Both the position numbers and the translations under genes were made by a program. Shown one piece after another: positions 17,103-25,821 of a stretch of DNA of 64,000 nucleotides. The DNA lies in NCBI GenBank assembly GCA_020629315.1, contig JAHDDO010000006.1, positions 62,001 to 126,000 of the forward strand. The letters are read 5' to 3'. Position 1 is the stretch's first letter, and every line of letters begins with the position of its first letter. The notes beneath the pieces were generated by a model that did no database searches, was not told the origin of the DNA, and was given only the letters and a program-made list of their open reading frames with translations. Origin of the DNA: Saprospiraceae bacterium. Its GTDB lineage: Bacteria > Bacteroidota > Bacteroidia > Chitinophagales > Saprospiraceae.

Positions 17103-17415
17103 CTGGTGCTAGTTGAATTTTCAGACCGTGAAGTTCTTTTTGGATAGGTAATTGACAACTAAGGCGGCTATTCTTTTCAACAAAAAACGCTTGATCTAGC
17201 ATATCCTCTTCATCATCACTGGGTGATGGTAAATTGTGATCACTAAGTATATAACAATGACAAGATGCACAAAGAGCCATACCACCGCATGTTCCTTCTA
17301 CGGGCAATTCGGCAGCTCGTAGAATCTCCATGACATTGAAATTCATTTCTGTAGGTGCTTCAATAACATGATCGACACCTTCTCTGTCTGTTACTGTTAT
17401 TTTTATTTCTTCCAT
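17092..17415 (-). CDS. 2Fe-2S ferredoxin, adrenodoxin type
   Basis: 107 residues. The cluster ligands are C43, C49, C52 and C87, a C-x5-C-x2-C...C pattern typical of vertebrate/bacterial-type 2Fe-2S ferredoxins; Cys54 is extra. An acidic stretch (PSDDEEDMLD) near 64-73 is the usual partner-docking helix. It directly follows the reductase gene, sharing one base with it, so the reductase very likely reduces this ferredoxin. The acceptor is not evident from the neighbourhood. Confidence 0.93.
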   Translation of the reverse strand: MEEIKITVTDREGVDHVIEAPTEMNFNVMEILRAAELPVEGTCGGMALCASCHCYILSDHNLPSPSDDEEDMLDQAFFVEKNSRLSCQLPIQKELHGLKIQLAPDAD

Positions 17416-18413
17416 TAAAAGCTGTTTACCCCTGAAACAGTGGTATACTTGAAACTTAACTTTTGGTCTGGGTACACTCTTTTAAATGCAGATTGGACCA
17501 TTAAGGTTGCTTCGTGAAAACCGCAAAGAATTAGTTTAAGTTTCCCTTCATAATTATTTATATCGCCGATAGCATAAATTCCGTCAACATTGGTACTATA
17601 GTCTAAGGTATTTACATCGATAGCACTTTTTGATATTTGAAGACCCCACTCAGCTATAGGCCCCAATTTCGGTGAAAGACCAAACAAGGGAATAAAATAG
17701 TCTACATCAATCCATTGATTCGTATCCGTTTTTACTTCTACGGATTCCAAAGTATTAGTACCACGAACACCAACAGCTTGTGCTTCTGTAATAAGATCTA
17801 TTTTACCTTGTTTAGCGAGTGCAAACACTTTATCAACAGAATCTAATGCTCCCCTAAAAGAGCTTCTTCTATGAATAAGTGTAATTTTTTTAGCGATCTC
17901 ACTCAATTCAATGGTCCAATCCAAAGCAGAATCTCCACCACCTGCTATTAATAACTCTTTATCTCTGTATTTTTCTGGGTCACGAACCATATAATCAACG
18001 CCATTATCTTCAAAGTTTGCCAAACCCTCAATAGGTGGCTTTCTAGGTTCGAAACAGCCTAGACCTCCTGCAATTGCAATTACTTTGGCTTTTATCTTTG
18101 TCGCTTTATTGCTTGTAACTACAAACGAACCATCTTCCGTTTTTTCAATTTGACTAGCTTTTTCTCCCAATGTGAAACTAGGCTTGAAAGGCGATATTTG
18201 TTCCATTAAATTATCTACCAAATCTCCAGCCAAGATCGATGGAAAGCCCGGAATATCATAGATGGGTTTTTTAGGATAAATCTCAGAAAGTTGACCTCCT
18301 ACCTTTGGTAAGACATCTATTAAGTGACAACGGAGTTTTAGAAGCCCGGCTTCAAAAACGGTAAACAAGCCACAGGGTCCGGCTCCGATTATTAGAATGT
18401 CTGTATTAATCAT
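17415..18413 (-). CDS. Ferredoxin-NADP reductase, thioredoxin-reductase-like
   Basis: About 332 residues from ATG 18413. The FAD-binding GAGPCG motif lies at about 10-15, the NADPH-binding GGGDSALDW at about 145, and the FAD motif GDINN near the C terminus. The CxxC redox pair of thioredoxin reductases is absent, placing it with TrxR-like ferredoxin-NADP reductases such as YumC. An alternative start nine codons upstream (18440) adds residues not expected before the Rossmann strand. It is first in the operon with the ferredoxin and the M1 aminopeptidase. The enzyme supplies electrons from NADPH to ferredoxin. Confidence 0.9.
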   Translation of the reverse strand: MINTDILIIGAGPCGLFTVFEAGLLKLRCHLIDVLPKVGGQLSEIYPKKPIYDIPGFPSILAGDLVDNLMEQISPFKPSFTLGEKASQIEKTEDGSFVVTSNKATKIKAKVIAIAGGLGCFEPRKPPIEGLANFEDNGVDYMVRDPEKYRDKELLIAGGGDSALDWTIELSEIAKKITLIHRRSSFRGALDSVDKVFALAKQGKIDLITEAQAVGVRGTNTLESVEVKTDTNQWIDVDYFIPLFGLSPKLGPIAEWGLQISKSAIDVNTLDYSTNVDGIYAIGDINNYEGKLKLILCGFHEATLMVQSAFKRVYPDQKLSFKYTTVSGVNSF

Positions 18414-18473
18414 GTAATTAGAATTAATAGATATTAACAAGTGTTGGACAACATAGTTCGTCTATTAAACAGC

Positions 18474-18481
18474 CAAAATTA
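18474..18481 (-). promoter_or_regulatory. Candidate -7 box for the reductase operon
   Basis: Minus-strand TAATTTTG fits TAnnTTTG about 60 bases before the ATG at 18413. No TTG sits at the -33 distance. It is back to back with a plus-strand box at 18484. Confidence 0.3.
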
Positions 18482-18483
18482 AA

Positions 18484-18491
18484 TATATTTG
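18484..18491 (+). promoter_or_regulatory. Candidate -7 box for comM
   Basis: TATATTTG fits TAnnTTTG, 58 bases before the ATG at 18550. No TTG is present at the -33 distance. The region between this box and the gene contains a short palindrome (18512-18523) of unknown meaning. Confidence 0.3.
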
Positions 18492-18549
18492 AAATCATAA
18501 TTCCGCTCGCGCCCCATTTGGGGATTTCCATCACCATAAATCAAAAAAT

Positions 18550-20106
18550 ATGCTAGTTAAAAGCTTTGCTAGCGCAGTAGAAGGTATAGATGCTCAAACA
18601 ATAACTGTTGAAGTCAATACGGGAGGAGCTGTAGCTGCAGGAAAAAACTTTTATCATGTAGTGGGTTTACCAGATAATGCAGTAAAAGAAGGGTTCCAAC
18701 GAATAGAGGCAGCCATTAAAAATGTGGGATACGACATGCCAAGAATAAAAACGGTGGTAAACCTTGCGCCAGCCAATATTAAAAAGGAAGGCTCATCGTA
18801 TGATCTACCGATTGCGCTAGGAATTTTAGCGGTAACGAATCAAATTCCTAAGGATCTGTTAGATAACTATATAGTAATGGGGGAGTTATCCTTAGATGGA
18901 TTATTGCGACCTATAAAAGGAGCTTTACCTATTGCCATTCAATCAAGAAAAGAACTTTTTAAAGGGATTATACTACCCAAAGAAAATGCAAAAGAAGCAG
19001 CTATTGTAAATGACTTAAACATATATGGAGTTAAGAATTTAAAAGAAGCTATTGATGTGATAAGCGGTAAAGAAGGGATAGCTAAAACGGAATATGATAC
19101 AAGAGATCTTTTTGCTGATACAGTAGGAAAATACAAGGAAGACTTTAGTGATGTAAAAGGCCAGCAAAATATTAAACGAGCCTTAGAAATATCAGCAGCA
19201 GGCGGGCATAATGTGATTTTAATAGGGCCTCCAGGGGCGGGAAAAACAATGCTAGCAAAACGCTTACCTAGTATATTGCCAAACCTTAGTTTGCACGAAG
19301 CTTTAGAAACGACTAAAATACATTCTGTAGCAGGGCAATTAGGAAAAAACACATCTTTAGTTACAACTAGGCCCTTTAGATCGCCCCATCACACAAGCTC
19401 AGATGTAGCTATGGTTGGTGGAGGAACGAATCCTATTCCAGGAGAAATTTCCCTGGCTCATAATGGGGTCCTTTTTCTTGATGAGTTACCCGAATTTAAA
19501 CGAAGTGTTTTAGAAGTAATGCGACAGCCTCTTGAAGAAAGGATGGTGACCATTTCAAGGGCTAGAGTGAGTGTTGATTACCCAGCTTCTTTTATGCTTA
19601 TTGCTTCAATGAACCCATGTCCTTGCGGTTATTATAACCATCCGGAAAAAGAATGTGTTTGTGGTCCGGGATTAGTAAAAAAGTATCTAAGCAAAATTTC
19701 TGGGCCTTTACTGGACAGAATAGATCTTCATGTAGAGGTAACGCCTGTTGACTATAATGCACTTTCTCAAGAAGATCCAAATATGGAAACAAGCGCTGAA
19801 ATAGGATATCGAGTGAAAACGGCAAGAGAGATACAAGAAAAGAGATATGAGCAGGCTTCAGGTGTCTTTACTAATGCACAGATGCCAGCTAAAATATTTC
19901 AAGAAGTCTGTAATCTAGATAACGCTAGTCAACTATTACTAAAAACGGCCATGAAAAGATTGCAATTATCTGCAAGAGCCTATGATAGAATTCTCAAGGT
20001 GGCAAGGACAATAGCCGATTTGGACTCCTCCGATAATATTCGAATGGAACATATTGCTGAAGCGATTCAGTTTAGGAGTTTAGACAGAGAAGGATGGGCA
20101 GGATAG
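18550..20106 (+). CDS. comM: ComM/YifB-like AAA+ ATPase (Mg-chelatase-like)
   Basis: 518 residues, full family length. An N-terminal Lon-protease-like ChlI domain (about 1-180) is followed by an AAA+ domain with Walker A GPPGAGKT at 226-233 and Walker B LFLDELPEF. A Cys-rich loop (CPCGYYN, then CVCG) and a C-terminal Mg-chelatase helical domain complete the protein. ComM is a hexameric branch-migration helicase acting in natural transformation; that role is established in gamma-proteobacteria and inferred here. It diverges from the reductase operon, and its stop abuts that of the convergent DUF5606 gene. Confidence 0.95.
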   Translation: MLVKSFASAVEGIDAQTITVEVNTGGAVAAGKNFYHVVGLPDNAVKEGFQRIEAAIKNVGYDMPRIKTVVNLAPANIKKEGSSYDLPIALGILAVTNQIPKDLLDNYIVMGELSLDGLLRPIKGALPIAIQSRKELFKGIILPKENAKEAAIVNDLNIYGVKNLKEAIDVISGKEGIAKTEYDTRDLFADTVGKYKEDFSDVKGQQNIKRALEISAAGGHNVILIGPPGAGKTMLAKRLPSILPNLSLHEALETTKIHSVAGQLGKNTSLVTTRPFRSPHHTSSDVAMVGGGTNPIPGEISLAHNGVLFLDELPEFKRSVLEVMRQPLEERMVTISRARVSVDYPASFMLIASMNPCPCGYYNHPEKECVCGPGLVKKYLSKISGPLLDRIDLHVEVTPVDYNALSQEDPNMETSAEIGYRVKTAREIQEKRYEQASGVFTNAQMPAKIFQEVCNLDNASQLLLKTAMKRLQLSARAYDRILKVARTIADLDSSDNIRMEHIAEAIQFRSLDREGWAG

Positions 20107-20514
20107 TTACTCTTCTTCACTAGATAAAGCGGAAGCTAAGATATTCCTAGAGTTTAGGAAGTGAAACCACTTTAGCACTTTTTTCATATCGCTTACATAT
20201 ACTCTATCCCGATCATAGTCTGGTATTATATTTTCGAAATATGAAGTAATGCTGTTTTTATCTGCAGAAGACTCAGGTACAGGTTCAGTTTCTTTTTGAG
20301 CCAGCATTTTTTTAAATACTTCAGACAACTCGACAGTATCAGTAATAGTGTAGATGGCTACTGTTCCCAATGGTGTAAACTGATGTTTTCTGACAGAGCA
20401 AAATTTGGACTTTCCAGAGTCCAGATCATCAACGACTAAACCATTATTTCTAGAGGTATTAATCTTAAATATTCCAGATAAACCACTAACAGAGACCAAA
20501 TCATCAAGCTTCAT
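20107..20514 (-). CDS. DUF5606 domain protein
   Basis: 135 residues, soluble. The N terminus (SVSGLSGIFKI), the central EVFKKML segment and the C-terminal PDYDRDRVYVSDMKKVLKWF segment match the Bacteroidota-specific DUF5606 family. Function is unknown. The N-terminal half looks like a small beta domain and the C-terminal half is helical. The stop codon lies directly against that of comM on the opposite strand, leaving no spacer and no visible terminator. Confidence 0.85.
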   Translation of the reverse strand: MKLDDLVSVSGLSGIFKINTSRNNGLVVDDLDSGKSKFCSVRKHQFTPLGTVAIYTITDTVELSEVFKKMLAQKETEPVPESSADKNSITSYFENIIPDYDRDRVYVSDMKKVLKWFHFLNSRNILASALSSEEE

Positions 20515-20553
20515 TGCCTTTTATTTTTTGCTGCAAAGAAACCAAAAAATAAA

Positions 20554-21978
20554 TTAGTTGGCCCAAAATTTATGTCTGACTAGTTGACCAGAGGAATCTT
20601 CGGCTATAAGAAAATAGACACCTGGAACCAAGGCCACATGAATTCTATTATCTTCTAAATGTTCGGTATAATATAAGCGAGTGCCATTGGAAGATAAAAT
20701 AGTTATAGCTTTAATATCCTGTAAACAACTCGTGTTACTTAATTGAAGAACACCAGCAAGGTAGTGACTACCTAAATCACACGAAAGCAGATTTTCGTTT
20801 ATAGATGTTGGTATTTCAGCATATTGATTAAAAAATTCAATAGTGGCTCTAGTAGCAGGGTCAACACATCCGCCATGGTCCTGGCTAGGAGCCACATCAA
20901 TAGCCATCAGATCCAATGCTCCATTTGCTTGCATAATAGAATCGGCATAAACAGCATTTTGAAAAGTCACTTGATCATCATTAGTGCAATAAAAAAGACG
21001 AGTAGGTGCTTGAGGAACCCAATCTAAAAGATCGTTTTTTGCTAATCCTTGAGACACAGGATGGCTGGGGTCGTTGAAAATGGCATTTCTAATAGAATCG
21101 TGTATCATAGCCCTAGGATAGAACCCCCCTTCATTAATAACTAACCACTGTAGTAATAGTGTATTTAAGTCCCATAGATTAATCTCTTCATTTTTAAATT
21201 GCTCTACTAAAGGAACGAGTTCTTCTTTAAAGATGTCTGAGATTTCGTATCCTGCTAATAGATCTGGAAAAGCCGCTTGTATAGACAAGGTAACCCAAGC
21301 CAAATAGCCGGCAAATAAGTACGGATCTTCTCCCAAAGTAAATTCAATCATTTTTTCGGAAACACTGTAAGGACCACTAGAGTGTGCTCCAGCAGTAATA
21401 TTCATGCCTTCGGGGTTATCCCGTTCAACCATTCTGTGAAGAGCCATAGAAGCATGTCCTCCTTGAGAATAGCCAGTTATAAATACCTGTTCATTTAATT
21501 GCAAATTAAGACCCTCGTCCATTTCTGTTAAGGCAACGTACATGTCTCTAGCTGCCCAAGCTTCTGATTCTGCATGAATATATGGATGAACACCAGGACT
21601 TACGCCAAGACCAATGTAATCTGGAAGTATTGTGGCATACCCTTCGGTGGCATACACCAATCCTAAAGTATAGCCCCCTTGCAGATTTGAGGGCACATCA
21701 TTTCTTCCTCCAACAGTTCCATGTTGATATATAAGGGCAGGTTTGACGTCATCATTAACAGGAAAACAAGCTAAGCCACTGGCGGGATGTAGTTCACCTG
21801 CTAGATTATCCGTATTATAAATGACTCGATATAAATCTACATCATAAGTTGCATCTATATCTAAGCTATTACTAATAGTAGCTTTACTAATAGTTTGTAT
21901 ATATGTATACTCAATTAATTGCTGTCCTATTAAAGAATGAGTTAATAGCAATAGGAATAAATGTAATAATGTCTTCAT
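20554..21978 (-). CDS. Secreted alpha/beta hydrolase (lipase/peptidase-like) with C-terminal sorting-like domain
   Basis: About 474 residues from ATG 21978, which puts a clean signal peptide at the N terminus (MKTLLHLFLLLLTHSLIGQ). The nucleophile elbow is GYSQGGHAS. Candidate acid and base residues are in TNDDQVTF and SQDHGGC, the normal order for an alpha/beta hydrolase resembling secretory lipases. The last 80 residues look like a T9SS type A sorting domain: beta-strands, GVYFLIAEDSSGQLVRHKF. Export through the type IX system is therefore likely. The substrate is unknown. An alternative upstream start at 22008 would disrupt the signal peptide. Confidence 0.85.
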   Translation of the reverse strand: MKTLLHLFLLLLTHSLIGQQLIEYTYIQTISKATISNSLDIDATYDVDLYRVIYNTDNLAGELHPASGLACFPVNDDVKPALIYQHGTVGGRNDVPSNLQGGYTLGLVYATEGYATILPDYIGLGVSPGVHPYIHAESEAWAARDMYVALTEMDEGLNLQLNEQVFITGYSQGGHASMALHRMVERDNPEGMNITAGAHSSGPYSVSEKMIEFTLGEDPYLFAGYLAWVTLSIQAAFPDLLAGYEISDIFKEELVPLVEQFKNEEINLWDLNTLLLQWLVINEGGFYPRAMIHDSIRNAIFNDPSHPVSQGLAKNDLLDWVPQAPTRLFYCTNDDQVTFQNAVYADSIMQANGALDLMAIDVAPSQDHGGCVDPATRATIEFFNQYAEIPTSINENLLSCDLGSHYLAGVLQLSNTSCLQDIKAITILSSNGTRLYYTEHLEDNRIHVALVPGVYFLIAEDSSGQLVRHKFWAN

Positions 21979-22031
21979 GACAATGAATTTATAGTTGAAT
22001 AGAAGCATATTAAAATTAGTCTTTCTTATGC

Positions 22032-22039
22032 TATTTTTG
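22032..22039 (+). promoter_or_regulatory. Candidate -7 box for the HEAT/cyclophilin gene
   Basis: TATTTTTG fits TAnnTTTG and ends 11 bases before the ATG at 22051, implying a very short leader. No TTG was found 19-21 bases upstream. Confidence 0.35.
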
Positions 22040-22050
22040 CAATCTTTAAA

Positions 22051-24063
22051 ATGAGACCATTGAAGTTTTTACCGATCTTGACAGTTTTAGTCATTTTGTG
22101 CTCTTGTGTTCCTCCTGAAACAAAAGAGCAGAACAGCGTAAATATTGATTTATCTAGTAAACAAAATCAACGGATACTCACACACCGTCTTGATAAGACT
22201 CTTGATAGTCTTTTTTATTATTTAAATAGTGATAATGCCAATCATAGATTTCTAGCAGCAGGTTCTTTTGACAGCCAATCAGATGAAGCAGCGATAAAGA
22301 AAAAGTTGATAGAAAAGTTATCCGATAATAACATTGATATTCGGACAAGAGCAGCATACGGATTGGCTCAATCTAGAGACGCTTCGTTAGCAAAAACACT
22401 CATGGGGTTCTTTAAACAAAGAGACACTATATCGGTGGATAACAAATTTAACGCACAGATTATTCAGTCAATGGGTGATTTGGGTGACGAAAAAGTCCTT
22501 CGATCGTTAAGCACCATATCCACATATAGACCTACAGATACACTATTATTGGTTGCACAAACCAGAGCTATCTATAAAATGACATTGCGGGGTATTAACT
22601 CAGCTAGCGCAACAAGCCTTATGGTTAGCTATGTAACCAACCCAGAAATACCAATAAAGGCTCGTCTTTATGCTGCACATTATTTATCAAGATCAAGTGA
22701 ACTTGACATTGAGCAGCACAAGTTTCAGATCGCTAACCAAATGATTAAAGAAAAAGATGTCAATGTCAAGATGGCTTTAGGACTCGCATTAAAGCACACA
22801 CAAGATCCGGATATTCAAAATATAATAAATAGCACCCTAGAAGGAAATGAAGATTATCGTGTTAAGATAAATTTGATTCGTGCGCTACAGAACTATGATT
22901 ATATTAATTCAATTGAAATAATCATGGCATTATTGTCTGACGAAAACCAGAAGCTTGCACTTACTGCAGCTAGCTATATCGCCAATGGGGGCAATAAAGA
23001 AGATAGTGGCATATATCGTACAGCGGCTCAAAACGCAGACAGCACGATATTGAAACCAAAGCTATACGAGGCTTTTTTTCAAGCCATACCGTATTATTAT
23101 ACTAAGACTAGAAACGCAGCTAGATATGATATTCAACAGCTGCTAGAGCTAGAGCAAAATCCAAGAATGATAAGCGCTTATTTATCGGCCTTGGGTCAAG
23201 ATATCAATAGTTATGAACTCATAAATAAAGTTGCAGAAGAAAGCAATGATGCGATTGTTCTTTCGGCTGCGGCAAGAGCTCTTGGTTCTATTTTATCCAA
23301 CGAACGATTCAATGCGAACTTTAAAGGATCTTCAAGATATGCAAGAAGAAAAATCTTAGGATATCTAGAAACCATGTTCGAAAAGAAGGATATTGGCGTT
23401 TATACAGAAACGGCATTGGCACTAGCAAACCCAAAGAGTGAAGCTAAACTAAACTTGGATTCACTGCGCTTTCTAAGAAGTGCATATAAATCCTTGCAGT
23501 TTCCAGAAGACCTTGAGGCTGGATTAGCTTTGGCCAAAGCGGTAAACTTTCTCACGGATAGTGTGGAAATTAAACCGCCAAAGTCAGCCGCCTTTAAAAA
23601 GTTGAATTTTGGCATATTGGAAAAGGTTCAGGATTCAACAAGAGCAATGGTAAAAACAACAAAGGGCGTTTTTGAGTTGGTTTTCTTTCCTGAATCGGCA
23701 CCTTCTTCTGTAGTAAACTTTATCGAATTAAGTAATGACAATTACTACGATGATAAAGTCTTTCATAGAGTAGTACCAAACTTTGTGATCCAAACAGGGT
23801 GCAACAGAGGAGATGGATATGGAAGTTTACCTTTTACAATACCATCAGAATTAGGTCCAAAGTATTATGATGATGCAGGCTATGTGGGCATGGCTTCTGC
23901 AGGAATAGACACAGAATCAAGTCAATGGTTTGTAACACACTCTCCAACGCCACACTTGGATGGAAGATATACTATTTTCGCTAAAGTGATCCAAGGGATG
24001 AACGTTGTCCATGATATAGAAGAGGGAGATAAAATCCTTGATGTAATTATTAAAAACTTATAA
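22051..24063 (+). CDS. HEAT-repeat lipoprotein with C-terminal cyclophilin (peptidyl-prolyl isomerase)
   Basis: 670 residues. The lipoprotein signal ends at Cys19 (LCSC). Residues about 40-500 are repeated helical pairs of HEAT type (for example RTRAAYGLAQSRDASLAKTL). A cyclophilin domain occupies about 535-670, shown by FELVFFPESAP, VFHRVVPNFVIQTG, SSQWFVTHSPTPHLDGRYT and FAKVIQGM. It would catalyse proline isomerisation on envelope proteins, with the HEAT scaffold binding clients. The combination is known in Bacteroidota. Its stop is 2 bases before the TTG start of gcvT. Confidence 0.93.
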   Translation: MRPLKFLPILTVLVILCSCVPPETKEQNSVNIDLSSKQNQRILTHRLDKTLDSLFYYLNSDNANHRFLAAGSFDSQSDEAAIKKKLIEKLSDNNIDIRTRAAYGLAQSRDASLAKTLMGFFKQRDTISVDNKFNAQIIQSMGDLGDEKVLRSLSTISTYRPTDTLLLVAQTRAIYKMTLRGINSASATSLMVSYVTNPEIPIKARLYAAHYLSRSSELDIEQHKFQIANQMIKEKDVNVKMALGLALKHTQDPDIQNIINSTLEGNEDYRVKINLIRALQNYDYINSIEIIMALLSDENQKLALTAASYIANGGNKEDSGIYRTAAQNADSTILKPKLYEAFFQAIPYYYTKTRNAARYDIQQLLELEQNPRMISAYLSALGQDINSYELINKVAEESNDAIVLSAAARALGSILSNERFNANFKGSSRYARRKILGYLETMFEKKDIGVYTETALALANPKSEAKLNLDSLRFLRSAYKSLQFPEDLEAGLALAKAVNFLTDSVEIKPPKSAAFKKLNFGILEKVQDSTRAMVKTTKGVFELVFFPESAPSSVVNFIELSNDNYYDDKVFHRVVPNFVIQTGCNRGDGYGSLPFTIPSELGPKYYDDAGYVGMASAGIDTESSQWFVTHSPTPHLDGRYTIFAKVIQGMNVVHDIEEGDKILDVIIKNL

Positions 24064-24065
24064 CC

Positions 24066-25175
24066 TTGAAACAAACAGCTTTAACAGCCATACACGAAAG
24101 CCTAGGGGCAAAGATGATGTCATTTGGTGGATATAATATGCCTCTGCAATACAGTAGTATAACCGAAGAACATAATTGTGTTCGAAATAATGCAGGTTTG
24201 TTTGATGTGTCTCATATGGGCGAATTTATTGTCAGAGGAAAAGAAGCCTTAGCATTAGTGCAAAAGATTAGCTCTAATGATGCCTCAAAACTGTTACCTG
24301 GAGATGCACAATACAGCTGTCTTCCAAATGAAAACGGAGGTGTAGTGGATGACTTAATTGTATATAGGCTTTTTGAAGACCAATGTAGTGAGGGGGAACA
24401 AGCATTTATGTTAGTTGTAAATGCCTCGAACATAGAGAAAGACTGGGAGTGGATTAATCAAAGTAATACGTTTGACACAAAAGTTATTGATATTTCAAAG
24501 CAAAGCAGTTTACTTGCCTTGCAAGGCCCTAAAGCCTTGGATATTTTAAAAGAGCTTGTCGATTTTCCACTGGAAGAGCTGAAGTACTACACCTTCAAAA
24601 AGGGTACTGTTGGCGAAGTAAAGAATGTGCTCATTTCAAATACGGGATATACAGGAAGTGGAGGATATGAACTTTATTTTGACAATAAGGATGCAGAATA
24701 TATCTGGAAACTATTAATGGATAATGGTAAATCTTATGGTATTTGCCCAGCAGGACTGGGAGCCCGAGATACCTTGAGATTGGAAATGGGATATTGTCTG
24801 TATGGACATGAATTAAGTGATGATATTTCTCCTATCTCAGCGGGCCTATCTTGGATAGTAAAAACGAAGAAAGAGGCTAGTTTTTATTCAAAAGAAACAT
24901 ATAAGGCTCAACGGAAAGAAGGTACAGAAAAGCGACTAGTGGGCTTTGTGGTTAACGACAGAAGGGTGCCCAGACAAGGATATACCATTTGTAATATGCA
25001 AAAGCAAGCCATAGGAGAAGTGACATCCGGCACTATGTCGCCTTCATTAGAAGTCCCTATTGGACTCGCATTTGTGGAAAAGGCATACAAAACAGAAGGA
25101 ACATCTTTGCTTTTGGAAATTAGAGGCAAACATTATCCTATTACAATTACAAAACCACCCTTTTATAAAGTCTGA
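24066..25175 (+). CDS. gcvT: Glycine cleavage system T protein (aminomethyltransferase)
   Basis: 369 residues. Transfers the methylene group from lipoyl-GcvH to tetrahydrofolate. Family motifs: GLFDVSHMGEF near residue 45, GYTGSGGYELYF near 198, and LGARDTLRLEMGYCLYGHEL near 235. The start is TTG at 24066: the first residues (KQTALTAIHESLGAKMMSFG) align with the conserved N terminus of GcvT, and no nearer ATG precedes them. gcvH and gcvP are not in the window. It begins 2 bases after the cyclophilin lipoprotein gene, so the two are probably cotranscribed. Confidence 0.96.
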   Translation: MKQTALTAIHESLGAKMMSFGGYNMPLQYSSITEEHNCVRNNAGLFDVSHMGEFIVRGKEALALVQKISSNDASKLLPGDAQYSCLPNENGGVVDDLIVYRLFEDQCSEGEQAFMLVVNASNIEKDWEWINQSNTFDTKVIDISKQSSLLALQGPKALDILKELVDFPLEELKYYTFKKGTVGEVKNVLISNTGYTGSGGYELYFDNKDAEYIWKLLMDNGKSYGICPAGLGARDTLRLEMGYCLYGHELSDDISPISAGLSWIVKTKKEASFYSKETYKAQRKEGTEKRLVGFVVNDRRVPRQGYTICNMQKQAIGEVTSGTMSPSLEVPIGLAFVEKAYKTEGTSLLLEIRGKHYPITITKPPFYKV

Positions 25176-25229
25176 ATTTGTTTGAACAAAAGTTAGGTAT
25201 ATACCATTTATACTGATGCACAGAGCTTT

Positions 25230-25730
25230 ATGGAATATACAGAAGCAAAACAGACCTTTGTTAAAAAGTGGGGAGACTTTGCGGTAAGCTGGGGAACCAG
25301 TAAGAGCCTTGGTCAGATTCATGCATTACTTCTTATTGCAAATAAGCCCATGTGTGCAGATGAGATTATGAACATCTTGAAGGTTTCGCGAGGAAGTGTA
25401 AACATGAACCTCAGAACCTTGATGGACTGGAACTTAATCCATAAGCAACATGTAAACGAAAACAGAAAGGAGTTTTTTGAAGCAGAAAAGGACATCTGGA
25501 AAGTGTTCTGTTGTATTGTTACACACAGAAAGAAAAAAGAACTAGACCCTATGATTGAGGTGCTAGGTCAGATGGAACAAGTAGAAGCATCATGTTCAGA
25601 ATCTAAGGAATTTGTAAAGACGATTAAAGATCTACAGCTCTTTTCCACTAAAGCAGATACGGCTTTAGCAAATATTATTAAATCAGAACCTAACTTCCTG
25701 ATATCAGCGTATTTAAAAATGCTTTCCTAA
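25230..25730 (+). CDS. GbsR/MarR-like transcriptional regulator
   Basis: 166 residues. A winged-helix domain covers about 20-90, with the GbsR-like lead-in VKKWGDFAVSWGTSKSLGQIHALLL and recognition region VSRGSVNMNLRTL. The C-terminal helices (about 95-160) would give the dimer interface. GbsR relatives repress glycine-betaine uptake or synthesis genes in Bacillus; in Bacteroidota the targets are unknown. It lies 54 bases downstream of gcvT on the same strand, so it could respond to one-carbon or osmolyte status, but that is speculation. Confidence 0.88.
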   Translation: MEYTEAKQTFVKKWGDFAVSWGTSKSLGQIHALLLIANKPMCADEIMNILKVSRGSVNMNLRTLMDWNLIHKQHVNENRKEFFEAEKDIWKVFCCIVTHRKKKELDPMIEVLGQMEQVEASCSESKEFVKTIKDLQLFSTKADTALANIIKSEPNFLISAYLKMLS

Positions 25731-25821
25731 AAAGCTATTTTTATAAAATTCATTGATTTAACCTAACAGCTTTCCAAAAGTTATATCTTGCTTCAATAAG
25801 TCTATTCTAAAAGCCAAAGAA

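Noticed and set aside
18512-18523. CCCCATTTGGGG palindrome upstream of comM
   Set aside because: Arms of only 5 bp with a 2-base centre and no second copy; too little to call an operator.
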